Source of the DNA: Nemertoderma westbladi
Taxonomy: Eukaryota > Xenacoelomorpha > Nemertodermatida > Nemertodermatidae
Assembly: GCA_032718475.1 (NCBI GenBank)
Contig: JAUCBJ010001989.1
Location: 1-64,000, forward strand
DNA length: 64,000 bases
Direction of reading: 5' to 3'
Shown here: piece by piece, positions 15,001 through 27,754 of the stretch
Numbering within the stretch: the first letter of the stretch is position 1
Layout of the letters: each line of letters starts with the position of its first letter
Program-made: the position numbers and the translations under genes
The notes under the pieces: model-generated
Told to the model about the DNA's origin: nothing
Seen by the model: the letters and a program-made list of their open reading frames with translations, nothing else
Database searches by the model: none

Positions 15001-16879
15001 ATATCCGACAGTTCCAGCCAACAAACAGAACTTAAACAAAAGATTCTACAATTCCAGCCAACAAACAGAACTTACACAAAATATCCGACAGTTCCAGCCA
15101 ACAAACAAAACTTACACAAAATATGCGACAGTTCCAGACAAAAACAGAACTTACACTAAATATCCGACAGTTCCAGCCAACAAACAGAACTTAAACAAAA
15201 GATTCTACAATTCCAGCCAACAAACAGAACTTACACAAAATATCCGACAGTTCCAGCCAACAAACAGAACTTACATAAAATATCCGACAGGTCCAGGCAA
15301 CAAACAGAACTTAAACAAAATATCCGACAGTCCCAGCCAACAAATAGAACTTCACAAAATATGCGACAGTTCCAGCCAACAAACAGAACTTACATAAAAT
15401 ATCCGACAGGTCCAGGCAACAACCAGAACTTACACAAAATATCCGACAGTTCCAGCCAACAAACAGAACTTACATAAAATATCCGACAGTTCCAGGCAAC
15501 AACCAGAACTTACACAAAATATCCGACAGTTCCAGCCAACAAACATAACTTACATAAAATATCCGACAGGTTCAGGCAACAAACAGAACTTACACAAAAT
15601 ATCCGACAGTTCCAGCCAACAAACATAACTTACATAAAATATCCGACAGGTCCAGGCAACAACCAGAACTTACACAAAATATCCGACAGTTCCAGCCAAC
15701 AAACATAACTTACATAAAATATCCGACAGGTCCAGGCAACAAACAGAACTTACACAAAATATCCGACAGTTCCAGCCAACAAACATAACTTACATAAAAT
15801 ATCCGACAGGTCCAGGCAACAAACAGAACTTACACAAAATATCCGACAGTTCCAGCCAACAAACATAACTTACATAAAATATCCGACAGGTCCAGGCAAC
15901 AACCAGAACTTACACAAAATATCCGACAGTTCCAGCCAACAAACATAACTTACATAAAATATCCGACAGGTCCAGGCAACAAACAGAACATACACAAAAT
16001 ATCCGACAGTTCCAGACAAAAACAGAACTTACACTAAATATCCGACAGTTCCAGCCAACAAACAGAACTTAAACAAAAGATTCTACAATTCCAGCCAACA
16101 AACAGAACTTACACAAAATATCCGACAGTTCCAGCCAACAAACAAAACTTACACAAAATATGCGACAGTTCCAGACAAAAACAGAACTTACACTAAATAT
16201 CCGACAGTTCCAGCCAACAAACAGAACTTAAACAAAAGATTCTACAATTCCAGCCAACAAACAGAACTTACACAAAATATCCGACAGTTCCAGCCAACAA
16301 ACAGAACTTACATAAAATATCCGACAGGTCCAGGCAACAAACAGAACTTAAACAAAATATCCGACAGGTCCAGGCAACAAATAGAACTTCACAAAATATG
16401 CGACAGTTCCAGCCAACAAACAGAACTTACATAAAATATCCGACAGTTCCAGCCAACAAACATAACTTACACAAAATATCCGACAGTTCCAGCCAACAAA
16501 CATAACTTACATAAAATATCCGACAGGTCCAGGCAACAAACAGAACTTACACAAAATATCCGACAGTTCCAGGCAACAAATAGAACTTCACAAAATATGC
16601 GACAGTTCCAGCCAACAAATAGAACTTACACAAAATATCCGACAGTTCCAGACAAAAAAACAGAACTTAAACAAAAGATTCGACAATTCCAGCCAACAAA
16701 CAAAACTTACACAAAATATGCGACAGTTCCAGACAAAAACAGAACTTACACTAAATATCCGACAGTTCCAGCCAACAAACAGAACTTAAACAAAAGATTC
16801 TACAATTCCAGCCAACAAACAGAACTTACATAAAATATCCGACAGTTCCAGCCAACAAACATAACTTACATAAAATATC

Positions 16880-17240
16880 CGACAGGTCCAGGCAACAAAC
16901 AGAACTTACACAAAATATCCGACAGTTCCAGGCAACAAATAGAACTTCACAAAATATGCGACAGTTCCAGCCAACAAATAGAACTTACACAAAATATCCG
17001 ACAGTTCCAGACAAAAAAACAGAACTTAAACAAAAGATTCGACAATTCCAGCCAACAAACGGAACTTACACAAAATATCCGACAGTTCCAGCCAACAATC
17101 AGAACTTACACAAAATATCCGACAGTTCCAGACAAAAAACAGAACTTACACAAAATATCCGACAGGTCCAGGCAACAAACAGAACTTACACAAAATATGC
17201 GACAGTTCCAGGCAACAAATAGTACTAACACAAAATATCC
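16880..17240 (+). repeat. Satellite sub-block duplicated at +2034 bp
   Basis: This segment, with the rare AATAGTACTAACAC unit near 17217, recurs 2034 bp downstream at about 18914-19275. The AGTACTAACAC variant is also seen near 13910, giving a third related copy at an offset of about 5346 bp from the 19.25-kb one. This is evidence of repeated segmental exchange within the array. Confidence 0.75.
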
Positions 17241-19875
17241 GACAGTTCCAGCCAACAAATAGAACTTACACAAAATATCCGACAGTCCAGACAAAAAACA
17301 GAACTTACACAAAATATCCGACAGTTCCAGCCAACAAATAGAACTTACACAAAATATCCGACAGTTCCAACCAACAAATAGAACTTACACAAAATATCCG
17401 ACAGTTCCAGCCAACAATAAGAACTTACACAAAATATCCGACAGTCCCAGCCAACAATAAGAACTTACACAAAATATCCGACAGTTCCAGCCAACAAATA
17501 GAACTTATACAAAATATCCGACAGTCCAGACAAAAAAACAGAACTTACACAAAATATCCGACAGTTCCAGCCAACAAATAGAACTTACACAAAATATCCG
17601 ACAGTTCCAGGCAACAAATAGTACTTACACAAAATATCCGACAGTCCCAGCAAACAAATAGAACTTACACAAAATATCCGACAGTTCCAGGCAACAAATA
17701 AAACTTACACAAAATATCCGACAGTTCCAGGCAACAAATAGTACTTACACAAAATATCCGACAGTTCCAGACAAAAAACAGAACTTAAACAAAATATCCG
17801 ACAGTTCCAGGCAACAAATAGAACTTACACAAATTATCGGACAGGTCCAGCCAACAATCAGAACTTACACAAAATATCCGACAATTCGAGCCAACAAACA
17901 GAACATACACAAAATATCCGACAGTTCCAGACAAAAACAGAACTTACACTAAATATCCGACAGTTCCAGCCAACAAACAGAACTTAAACAAGAGATTCTA
18001 CAATTCCAGCCAACAAACAGAACTTACACAAAATATCCGACAGTTCCAGCCAACAAACAAAACTTACACAAAATATGCGACAGTTCCAGACAAAAACAGA
18101 ACTTACACTAAATATCCGACAGTTCCAGCCAACAAACAGAACTTAAACAAAAGATTCTACAATTCCAGCCAACAAACAGAACTTACACAAAATATCCGAC
18201 AGTTCCAGCCAACAAACAGAACTTACATAAAATATCCGACAGGTCCAGGCAACAAACAGAACTTAAACAAAATATCCGACAGTCCCAGCCAACAAATAGA
18301 ACTTCACAAAATATGCGACAGTTCCAGCCAACAAACAGAACTTACATAAAATATCCGACAGGTCCAGGCAACAATCAGAACTTACACAAAATATCCGACA
18401 GTTCCAGCCAACAAACAGAACTTACACAAAATATCCGACAGTTCCAGACAAAAACAGAACTTACACTAAATATCCGACAGTTCCAGCCAACAAACAGAAC
18501 TTAAACAAAAGATTCTACAATTCCAGCCAACAAACAGAACTTACACAAAATATCCGACAGTTCCAGCCAACAAACAAAACTTACACAAAATATGCGACAG
18601 TTCCAGACAAAAACAGAACTTACACTAAATATCCGACAGTTCCAGCCAACAAAAAGAACTTAAACAAAAGATTCTACAATTCCAGCCAACAAACAGAACT
18701 TACACAAAATATCCGACAGTTCCAGCCAACAAACAGAACTTACATAAAATATCCGACAGTTCCAGCCAACAAACAGAACTTACATAAAATATCCGACAGG
18801 TCCAGGCAACAATCAGAACTTACACAAAATATCCGACAGTTCCAGCCAACAAACAGAACTTACATAAAATATCCGACAGTTCCAGCCAACAAACATAACT
18901 TACATAAAATATCCGACAGGTCCAGGCAACAAACAGAACTTACACAAAATATCCGACAGTTCCAGGCAACAAATAGAACTTCACAAAATATGCGACAGTT
19001 CCAGCCAACAAATAGAACTTACACAAAATATCCGACAGTTCCAGACAAAAAAACAGAACTTAAACAAAAGATTCGACAATTCCAGCCAACAAACGGAACT
19101 TACACAAAATATCCGACAGTTCCAGCCAACAATCAGAACTTACACAAAATATCCGACAGTTCCAGACAAAAAACAGAACTTACACAAAATATCCGACAGG
19201 TCCAGGCAACAAACAGAACTTACACAAAATATGCGACAGTTCCAGGCAACAAATAGTACTAACACAAAATATCCGACAGTTCCAGACAAAAAAACAGAAC
19301 TTAAACAAAAGATTCGACAATTCCAGCCAACAAACGGAACTTACACAAAATATCCGACAGTTCCAGCCAACAATCAGAACTTACACAAAATATCCGACAA
19401 TTCCAGACAAAAAAACAGAACTTACACAAAATATCCGACAGTTCCAGCCAACAATCAGAACTTACACAAAATATCCGACAATTCGAGCCAACAAACAGAA
19501 CATACACAAAATATCCCACAGTTCCAGACAAAAACAGAACTTACACTAAATATCCGACAGTTCCAGCCAACAAACAGAACTTAAACAAAAGATTCTACAA
19601 TTCCAGCCAACAATCAGAACTTACACAAAATATCCGACAGTTCCAGACAAAAAACAGAACTTAAACAAAATATCTGACAGTTCCAGGCAACAAATAGAAC
19701 TTACACAAATTATCCGACAGGTCCAGCCAACAATCAGAACTTACACAAAATATCCGACAGTTCGAGACAAAAAAACAGAACTTACACAAAATATCCGACA
19801 ATTCCAGCCAACAAACAGAACTTACACAAAATATCCGGCAGGTACAGCCAACAAACAAAATTTATACAAAATTTA

Positions 19876-20187
19876 CGAAAACTGGTGCGCGCCCTGGTCA
19901 CTGGAGGTATCATAGCTTCAAATCTTTAAGGTGTGTGTAAACTGGATCTTTTACTAGTGACCGTGTATATAATTAATTTCAGTTATATTGCGGCCAACAG
20001 GCCTTTAACGAACTGATAGGTACCTACCTACAAAGTGCAGTTGGCAGTCTGTATAGTAGTGAGTTTTGTAGGTAGGTACCTATCAGTCCGTTAAAGGCCT
20101 GTTGGCCGCAATATAACTGAAATTAATTATATACACGGTCACTAGTAAAAGATCCAGTTTACACACACCTTAAAGATTTGAAGCTAT
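19876..20187. mobile_element. Fold-back element with 123-bp inverted arms
   Basis: Positions 19912-20034 and 20065-20187 are reverse complements over 123 bp with one mismatch (at 20011), separated by a 30-bp loop. To the left lie 36 bp (19876-19911, containing GGTGCGCGCCCTGG) that match neither the satellite nor the right side. Satellite of the same orientation resumes immediately after the right arm. The near-perfect arms point to a recent fold-back/MITE-type insertion or a hairpin formed by template switching. No open reading frame and no clear target-site duplication were found. Confidence 0.88.
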
Positions 20188-23100
20188 AATTTATACAAAA
20201 TATCCGACAGTTCCAGGCAACAAACAGAACTTACACAAAAGATCCAACAGTTCCAGCCAACAAATATAATTTATACAAAATATCCGACAGTTCCATCCAA
20301 CAACAGAACTTACACAAAAGATCCGACAATTCCAGCCAACAAACAAAACTTACACAAAATATCCGACAGTTCCATCCAACAACAGAACTTACACAAAAGA
20401 TCCGACAATTCCAGCCAACAAACAGAACTTACACAAAATATCCGACAGGTACAGCCAACAAACATAATTTATACAAAATATCCGACAGTTCCAGCCAACA
20501 AATATAATTTATACAAAATATCCGACAGTTCCATCCAACAACAGAACTTACACAAAAGATCCGACAATTCAGGCCAACAAACAGAACTTACACAAAATAT
20601 CCGACAATTCCAGCCAACAAACAGAACTTACACAAAATATCCGGCAGGTAAAGCCAACAAACATAATTTATACAAAATATCCGACAATTCGAGCCAACAA
20701 ACAGAACTTACACAAAATATTCGACAGTTCCAGCCAACAAACAAAACTTACACAAAATATCCGACAGTTCCAGGCAACAAACAGAACTTACACAAAATAT
20801 CCGGCAGGTAAAGCCAACAAACATAATTTATACAAAATATCCGACAATTCGAGCCAACAAACAGAACTTACACAAAATATCCAACAGTTCCAGCCAACAA
20901 ATATAATTTATACAAAATATCCGACAGTTCCATCCAACAACAGAACTTACACAAAAGATCCGACAATTCCAGCCAACAAACAAAACTTACACAAAATATC
21001 CGACAGTTCCATCCAACAACAGAACTTACACAAAAGATCCGACAATTCCAGCCAACAAACAGAACTTACACAAAATATCCGACAGGTACAGCCAACAAAC
21101 ATAATTTATACAAAATATCCGACAGTTCCAGCCAACAAATATAATTTATACAAAATATCCGACAGTTCCATCCAACAACAGAACTTACACAAAAGATCCG
21201 ACAATTCAGGCCAACAAACAGAACTTACACAAAATATCCGACAATTCCAGCCAACAAACAGAACTTACACAAAATATCCGGCAGGTAAAGCCAACAAACA
21301 TAATTTATACAAAATATCCGACAATTCGAGCCAACAAACAGAACTTACACAAAATATTCGACAGTTCCAGCCAACAAACAAAACTTACACAAAATATCCG
21401 ACAGTTCCAGGCAACAAACAAAACTTACCCAAAATATCTGACAGTTCCAGCCAACAAACAGAACTTACACAAAAGATCCGACAGTTCCAGCCAACAATCA
21501 GAACTTACACAAAAGATCCGACAATTCCAGCCAACAAACAGAACTTACACAAAATATCCCACAGTTCCAGCCAATAAACATAATTTATAGAAAATATCCG
21601 ACAGTTCCAGCCAACAAACAGAACTTACACAAAATATGCGACAGTTCCAGTCAACAAACAGAACTTACACAAAATATGGGACAGTTCCAGGCAACAAACA
21701 GAACTTACACAAAATATGGGACAGTTCCAGCCAAAAAACAAAACTTACACAAAATATCCGACAGTTCCAGGCAACAAACAAAACTTACCCAAAACATCCG
21801 ACAGTTCCAGCCAACAAGCAGAACTTACACAAGAGATCCGTCAGTTCCAGCCAACAATCAGAACTTACACAAAAGATCCGACAATTCCAGCCAACAAACA
21901 GAACTTACACAAAATATGGGACAGTTCCAGGCAACAAACAAAACTTACCCAAAACATCCGACAGTTCCAGCCAACAAACAGAACTTACACAAAAGATCCG
22001 TCAGTTCCAGCCAACAATCAGAACTTACACAAAATATCCGACAATTCGAGCCAACAAACAGAACATACACAAAATATCCGACAGCTCCAGACAAAAACAG
22101 AACTTACACTAAATATCCGACAGTTCCAGCCAACAAACAGAACTTACATAAAATATCCGACAGGTCCAGGCAACAAACAGAACTTACACAAAATATCCGA
22201 CAGGTCCAGCCAACAAACAGAACTTACACAAAATATCCGACAGTTCCAGCCAACAAACAAAACTTACACAAAATATTCGACAGTTCCAGGCAACAAATAG
22301 AACTAACACATAATATCCGACAGTTCCAGGCAACAAATAGAACTTCACAAAATATGCGACAGTTCCAGCCAACAAATAGAACTTACACAAAATATCCGAC
22401 AGTTCCAGGCAACAAATAGAACTAACACAAAATATCCGACAGTTCCAGGCAACAAATAGAACTTCACAAAATATGCGACAGTTCCAGCCAACAAATAGAA
22501 CTTACACAAAATATCCGACAGTTCCAGGCAACAAACAGAACTTAAACAAAAGATTCGACAATTCCAGCCAACAAACGGAACTTACACAAAATATCCGACA
22601 GTTCCAGCCAAAAATCAGAACTTACACAAAATATCCGACAGTTCCAGACAAAAAAACAGAACTTACACAAAATATCCGACAGTTCCAGCCAACAATCAGG
22701 ACTTACACAAAATATCCGACAATTCGAGCCAACAAACAGAACATACACAAAATATCCGACAGTTCCAGACAAAAACAGAACTTACACTAAATATCCGACA
22801 GTTCCAGCCAACAAACAGAACTTAAACAAAAGATTCTACAATTCCAGCCAACAAACGGAACTTACACAAAATATCCGACAGTTCCAGCCAACAATCAGAA
22901 CTTACACAAAATATCCGACAGTTCCAGACAAAAAAACAGAACTTACACAAAATATCCGACAGTTCCAGCCAACAATCAGAACTTACACAAAATATCCGAC
23001 AATTCGAGCCAACAAACAGAACATACACAAAATATCCGACAGTTCCAGACAAAAACAGAACTTACACTAAATATCCGACAGTTCCAGCCAACAAACATAA

Positions 23101-25772
23101 CTTAAACAAAAGATTCTACAATTCCAGCCAACAAACAGAACTTACACAAAATATCCGACAGTTCCAGCCAACAATCAGAACTTAAACCAAATATCCGACA
23201 GTCTAGATAAAAAACAGAACTTACACAAAATATCCGACAGTTCCAGCCAACAATCAGAACTTACACAAAATATCCGACAGTTCCAGCCAACAAATATAAT
23301 TTATACAAAATATCCGACAGTTCCATCCAACAACAGAACTTACACAAAATATCCGACAGTTCCAGTCAACAATCAGAACTTACACAAAATATCCGACAGT
23401 CCAGATAAAAAACAGAACTTACATAAAAGATCTGACAATTCCAGCCAACAATCAGAACTTACACAAAATATCCGACAGTTCCAGCCAAAAACATAATTTA
23501 TACAAAATATGCGACAGTTCCAGCCAACAGATATAACTTACATAGCATATCCGACAATTCCAGCCAATATACATAAACTTACACAAAATATCCGACAGTT
23601 CCAGCCAACAAATAGGACTTACACAAAATATGCGACAGTTCCAGACAGCAGATATAACTTACATAGCATATCCGACACTTCACGCCAATAAACATAAACT
23701 TACACAAAATATCCGACAGTTCCAGCCAACATATAGGACTTACACAAAATATCCGACAGTTCCAGCCAATAAACATAAACTTACACAAAATCGACAGTTA
23801 CAGGCAACAAATAGAACTTACACAAAATATCCGACAGTCCAGACAATAAACATAAACTGACACAAAATATCCGACAGTCCAGACAAAACAACAGAACTTA
23901 CACAAAATATCCCACAGTTCCAGGCAACAAATATAACTTACACAAAATATCCAACAGTTCCAGGCAACAAATAGGACTTACACAAAATATCCGACAGTCC
24001 CAGCCAATAAACATAAACTTACACAAAATCGACAGTTCCAGGCAACAAATAGGACTTCCACAAATTATCCGACGGTTCCAGGCAACATATAGAACTTACA
24101 CAAAATATCCGACAGTTCCAGGCAATAAACATAAACTTACACAAAATCGACAGTTACAGGCAACAAATAGAACTTACACAAAATATCCGACAGTCCAGAC
24201 AAAAAAACAGAACTTACACAAAATATCCCACAGTTCCAGGCAACAAATAGAACTTACACAAAATATCCGACAGTTCCAGCCAACAATAAGAACTTGCACA
24301 AAATATCCGACAGTTCCAGCCAACAATAAGAACTTACACAAAATATCCGACAGTCCCAGCCAACAATAAGAACTTACACAAAATATCCGACAGTTCCAGC
24401 CAACAAATAGAACTTACACAAAATATCCGACAGTCCAGACAAAAAAAACAGAACTTACACAAAATATCCGACAGTTCCAGCCAACAAATAGAACTTACAC
24501 AAAATATCCGACAGTTCCAACCAACAAATAGAACTTACACAAAATATCCGACAGTTCCAGCCAACAATAAGAACTTACACAAAATATCCGACAGTCCCAG
24601 CCAACAATAAGAACTTACACAAAATATCCGACAGTTCCAGCCAACAATAAGAACTTACACAAAATATCCGACAGTTCCAGCCAACAATAAGAACTTACAC
24701 AAAATATCAGACAGTTCCAGCCAACAAATAGAACTTACACAAAATATCCGACAGTCCCAGCCAACAAATAGAACTTACACAAAATATCCGACAGTCCCAG
24801 CCAACAATAAGAACTTACACAAAATATCCGACAGTCCCAGCCAACAATAAGAACTTACACAAAATATCCGACAGTCCCAGCCAACAAATAGAACTTACAC
24901 AAAATATCCGACAGTCCCAGCCAACAATAAGAACTTACACAAAATATCCGACAGTTCCAGCCAACGATAAGTACTTACACAAAATATCCGACAGTTCCAG
25001 CCAACAATAAGAACTTACACAAAATATCCGACAGTCCCAGGCAACAATAAGAAGTTACACAAAATATCCGACAGTTCCAGCCAACAAATAGAACTTACAC
25101 AAAATATCCGACAGTCCAGACAAAAAACAGAACTTACACAAAATATCCGACAGTTCCAGCCAACAAATAGAACTTACACAAAATATCCGACAGTTCCAAC
25201 CAACAAATAGAACTTACACAAAATATCCGACAGTTCCAGCCAACAATAAGAACTTACACAAAATATCCGACAGTCCCAGCCAACAATAAGAACTTACACA
25301 AAATATCCGACAGTTCCAGCCAACAAATAGAACTTACACAAAATATCCGACAGTCCAGACAAAAAAACAGAACTTACACAAAATATCCGACAGTTCCAGC
25401 CAACAAATAGAACTTACACAAAATATCCGACAGTTCCAGGCAACAAATAGTACTTACACAAAATATCCGACAGTCCCAGCAAACAAATAGAACTTACACA
25501 AAATATCCGACAGTTCCAGGCAACAAATAGAACTTACACAAAATATCCGACAGTTCCAGGCAACAAATAGTACTTACACAAAATATCCGACAGTCCCAGC
25601 AAACAAATAGAACTTACACAAAATATCCGACAGTTCCAGGCAACAAATAGGACTTACACAAAATATCCGACAGTCCCAGCCAACAAATAGGACTTACACA
25701 AAATATCCGACAGTTCCAGCAAACAAATAGAACTTACACAAAATATCCGACAGTCCCAGCTAACAACCGACA
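20188..25772 (+). repeat. 40-bp tandem satellite array, distal part
   Basis: The same 40-bp satellite resumes directly after the fold-back element and runs to about 25772, where it meets unique sequence. Unit types shift along it: AATTTATAC and CCATCCAACAACAG forms dominate near 20.2-21.3 kb, and AATAGAACTT or AATAAGAACTT forms from about 23.9 kb to the end. These last forms carry in-frame stops, which is why open frames fade. Units near 23.5-24.2 kb are the most diverged, with partial or shortened copies such as AAAATCGACAGTT. Higher divergence towards an array edge is usual for satellites. Confidence 0.96.
20244..20880 (+). repeat. Satellite block duplicated directly adjacent (about 637 bp)
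   Basis: The segment beginning with CCAACAGTTCCAGCCAAC at about 20244 recurs from about 20881 to 21400 with the same succession of AATTTATAC, CCATCCAACAACAG and AAAGATCCGACAATTC units. The two copies are head to tail, about 16 units each, and look almost identical. Confidence 0.8.
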
Positions 25773-26851
25773 GTATTTGTCTCGGTCCGTAATCTTCCGA
25801 TAATCAATAATTGTGGCTTCAGCAGTAAATATATTGCGGAAATTAATTCGTAACAAAGCAATCTTTGAATCGATCAAACTATAAAACAGAAGAAATTAAA
25901 AATATTAATTTAAATATAAATATAAATATAGAGGGCGGTGCACTCGATTTTCGAATTTTGATATATTTTTAAAAATGACCCAATAAAAATTTAAAAAATT
26001 TAAAAAATAATATACTTTTTGCGCCAATACACATATATATTTTTGAACAAAAATGCATACATTAGGTCCTATCTTAGATATTTGTATCTCCGCAAAATCA
26101 ATTAAACAATTAATGACAATTAAATGCTTTCTGCGTCAAATAAATTTCAACCCTTTCGCACGTAATTCAAGATTCTATGTGCTCCCCCAAAAACATAAAG
26201 TAAAATCACATATATCTAAAGTCTGTCGGTCTTTCTGTCAGTTTGTCTGTCAAGACTTAAGAAGAATAAAATCTACTATCGTTTGGGGGTTTTAAGGGTT
26301 TGTAATTTCATTTCTGATGTCAGTTTTCACGTTTACATAAATCTTGTCTGTCTGTCTGTCGGTCTGTCTGTCAGTCTGTACTACTGTACAACTTGGTTGG
26401 CATTACGCCATATACCTAACACTAATAATACTGTCTACAAAGTGCAGAAGTAGTAGAACGACATCCAGACTCGATAATACCTACTGTAACATTTGCCTAA
26501 ATGCGCTAAAAACAGCAATATAGTAATAGTTAAGCACATAATATGATCTACAAACCCATAGAGTTAAATACAAACCCGTGACGCATACGCCGGCGTCATA
26601 GTGCATATGGTGGAGACGCATATACGCCTGTATCATAGGTCCGAACGGTTAAAGTATGGTTAGAAAGTACTAGCAGTAATTAAATTTACCGGTAAGTTGT
26701 TGGGTAAGTTAAACTAATAATGATATCATTACTAATTGGGATCCCAAGAAAAGATTGCTCCATTTCCTATAGCTCCTACTGTCTCAAAGTAAATCTCAAT
26801 AAAAAAAACGGCGTCATAAATCTCAAAATATGCAATAAGTTCAGTGTACTA
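25773..26851. other. Intergenic stretch, no gene seen
   Basis: AT-rich sequence between the satellite edge and the polyadenylation signal of the minus-strand gene. It holds short TAAATATAAATA runs near 25911, a TCTG microsatellite near 26345 and simple CTGT-type repeats near 26221-26252. A short plus-strand open frame at 26053-26295 has no recognisable domain and I do not call it a gene. Confidence 0.7.
26345..26378 (+). repeat. TCTG microsatellite
   Basis: Imperfect repeats of TCTG/TCGG run here (TGTCTGTCTGTCTGTCGG and onward). A shorter imperfect copy of the same composition lies near 26221-26252. Confidence 0.8.
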
Positions 26852-26857
26852 TTTATT
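26852..26857 (-). terminator. Polyadenylation signal AATAAA of the cadherin gene
   Basis: On the minus strand AATAAA begins 35 bp after the stop codon of the last exon, giving a very short 3' UTR. A strong-looking donor-like GTAAGT lies between stop and signal (26860-26865), so an alternative splice out of this exon cannot be excluded. Confidence 0.6.
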
Positions 26858-26892
26858 ATACTTACAGTATATATTACAATATTAGATTATCT

Positions 26893-27079
26893 TTAATGAG
26901 TCGCAAACCTCTTTATTTGAGCATCAGAAATGAGTGAATATTGATCGTTATTATTTACAATGAATATGGCGATAGTCAATGTGGAAGACACCGGTGTGGC
27001 ATATTGGCATTCAAATATTCGAGTTTCTATACGTTCCACATTCACAATGTATTCTGTACCGAAAGCCAATTCCAAAGTC
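26893..27079 (-). CDS. Exon 18: last exon, end of membrane-proximal-like domain and stop
   Basis: The 187-bp coding exon (phase 2 in) has its acceptor at 27081-27080. It reads RTLELAFGTEYIVNVERIET, then ATPVSSTLTIAIFIVNNNDQ, and ends AQIKRFATH with TAA at 26895-26893. A polyadenylation signal follows closely. No transmembrane helix or cytoplasmic tail is encoded. Either the protein is secreted or further exons are reached by alternative splicing (a GTAAGT sits 27 bp past the stop). Confidence 0.75.
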
Positions 27080-27214
27080 CTAGGAATAGAAAAAAAGGGG
27101 CGAATAAAAACAAAGTATATTTAATTTATTATTTTATATTTATTCATTCAATATTATATTCCTCATTGTAATTAAATATATTATTGGCGACTACCTATAC
27201 TACTAGCAACATAC

Positions 27215-27491
27215 CTTTCTATTTCGAATCGTTTTTGGTAGGAATCAATAGGAGCGATGTTGGTATGTATTAGTATACTGGTACTATCTCCACTAAGACC
27301 AACCACAACCTGGGCGGGTTCACTTTCTTTGCCCGTATCATCAGTGGCCACTGCTTCTATGACATATACTGCACCCTCGTCACTGCTTTGGAACGCTTTC
27401 ACATTTCTTATCAACCCAGTTTCATACATAATTTCAAATGGTGCTGTATTTGGGTTGTTTAGAGTGTAGAATATATTATTTGCTCGGGGCA
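27215..27491 (-). CDS. Exon 17: cadherin repeat end and membrane-proximal-like domain
   Basis: The 277-bp exon (phase 1 to 2) has its acceptor at 27493-27492 and donor GTATGT after 27215. It reads NNIFYTLNNPNTAPFEIMYE, TGLIRNVKAFQSSDEGAVYV, EAVATDDTGKESEPAQVVVG and then STSILIHTNIAPIDSYQKRF. The ATDDTG strand closes the last cadherin repeat; the following strand and helix start the seventh MPR-like domain. Confidence 0.87.
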
Positions 27492-27754
27492 CTAAGAAGA
27501 TAAAATGTAGTATTAGACAAAATATTCTAATAAACTACATATACGTTCGCAGAACACTTTATACATGTCGTTTGTAGGCTCTATCTATATCTTACTGTAT
27601 TTTGCCCAGATTATAATAATTTTGTTGGTAGGCTTAGGGTATTTCGAGCGCCATATTCATTTATCAATCAATCCATATAAATTGAAATATTTGAAATTAA
27701 CTTTAAAACTATTTAGTTCAGTTTATATGAATAACACAATACATGGTTCGATGC

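Larger units (their letters stand above)
1..19875 (+). repeat. 40-bp tandem satellite array, main part
   Basis: Head-to-tail copies of a 40-bp unit fill this stretch without a single-copy gap; positions 121-160 are a good consensus copy, with core words ACTTACACAAAATATCCGAC and AGTTCCAGCCAACAAACAGA. Recurrent variants are ATATGGGACAG for ATATCCGACAG, CAGGCAACA for CAGCCAACA, TACATAAAATA, a 39-bp form with CCAGACAAAAACAG, AATTTATAC forms and AAAGATTCTACAATTCC forms. Most units stay at 39-41 bp. The consensus has no stop codon in any plus-strand frame, so long open frames occur by composition alone. I see no gene in it. The array continues past the left edge of the window. Confidence 0.97.

Noticed and set aside
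9960-23788. Minus-strand Cys/Leu-rich open frames in the satellite that look like membrane proteins
   Set aside because: They are reverse translations of the same satellite unit; hydrophobicity is a by-product of its composition.
1-25772. CRISPR-like appearance of 40-bp regular repeats
   Set aside because: The repeats are directly adjacent with no spacers and lie in a eukaryotic context with spliced genes.
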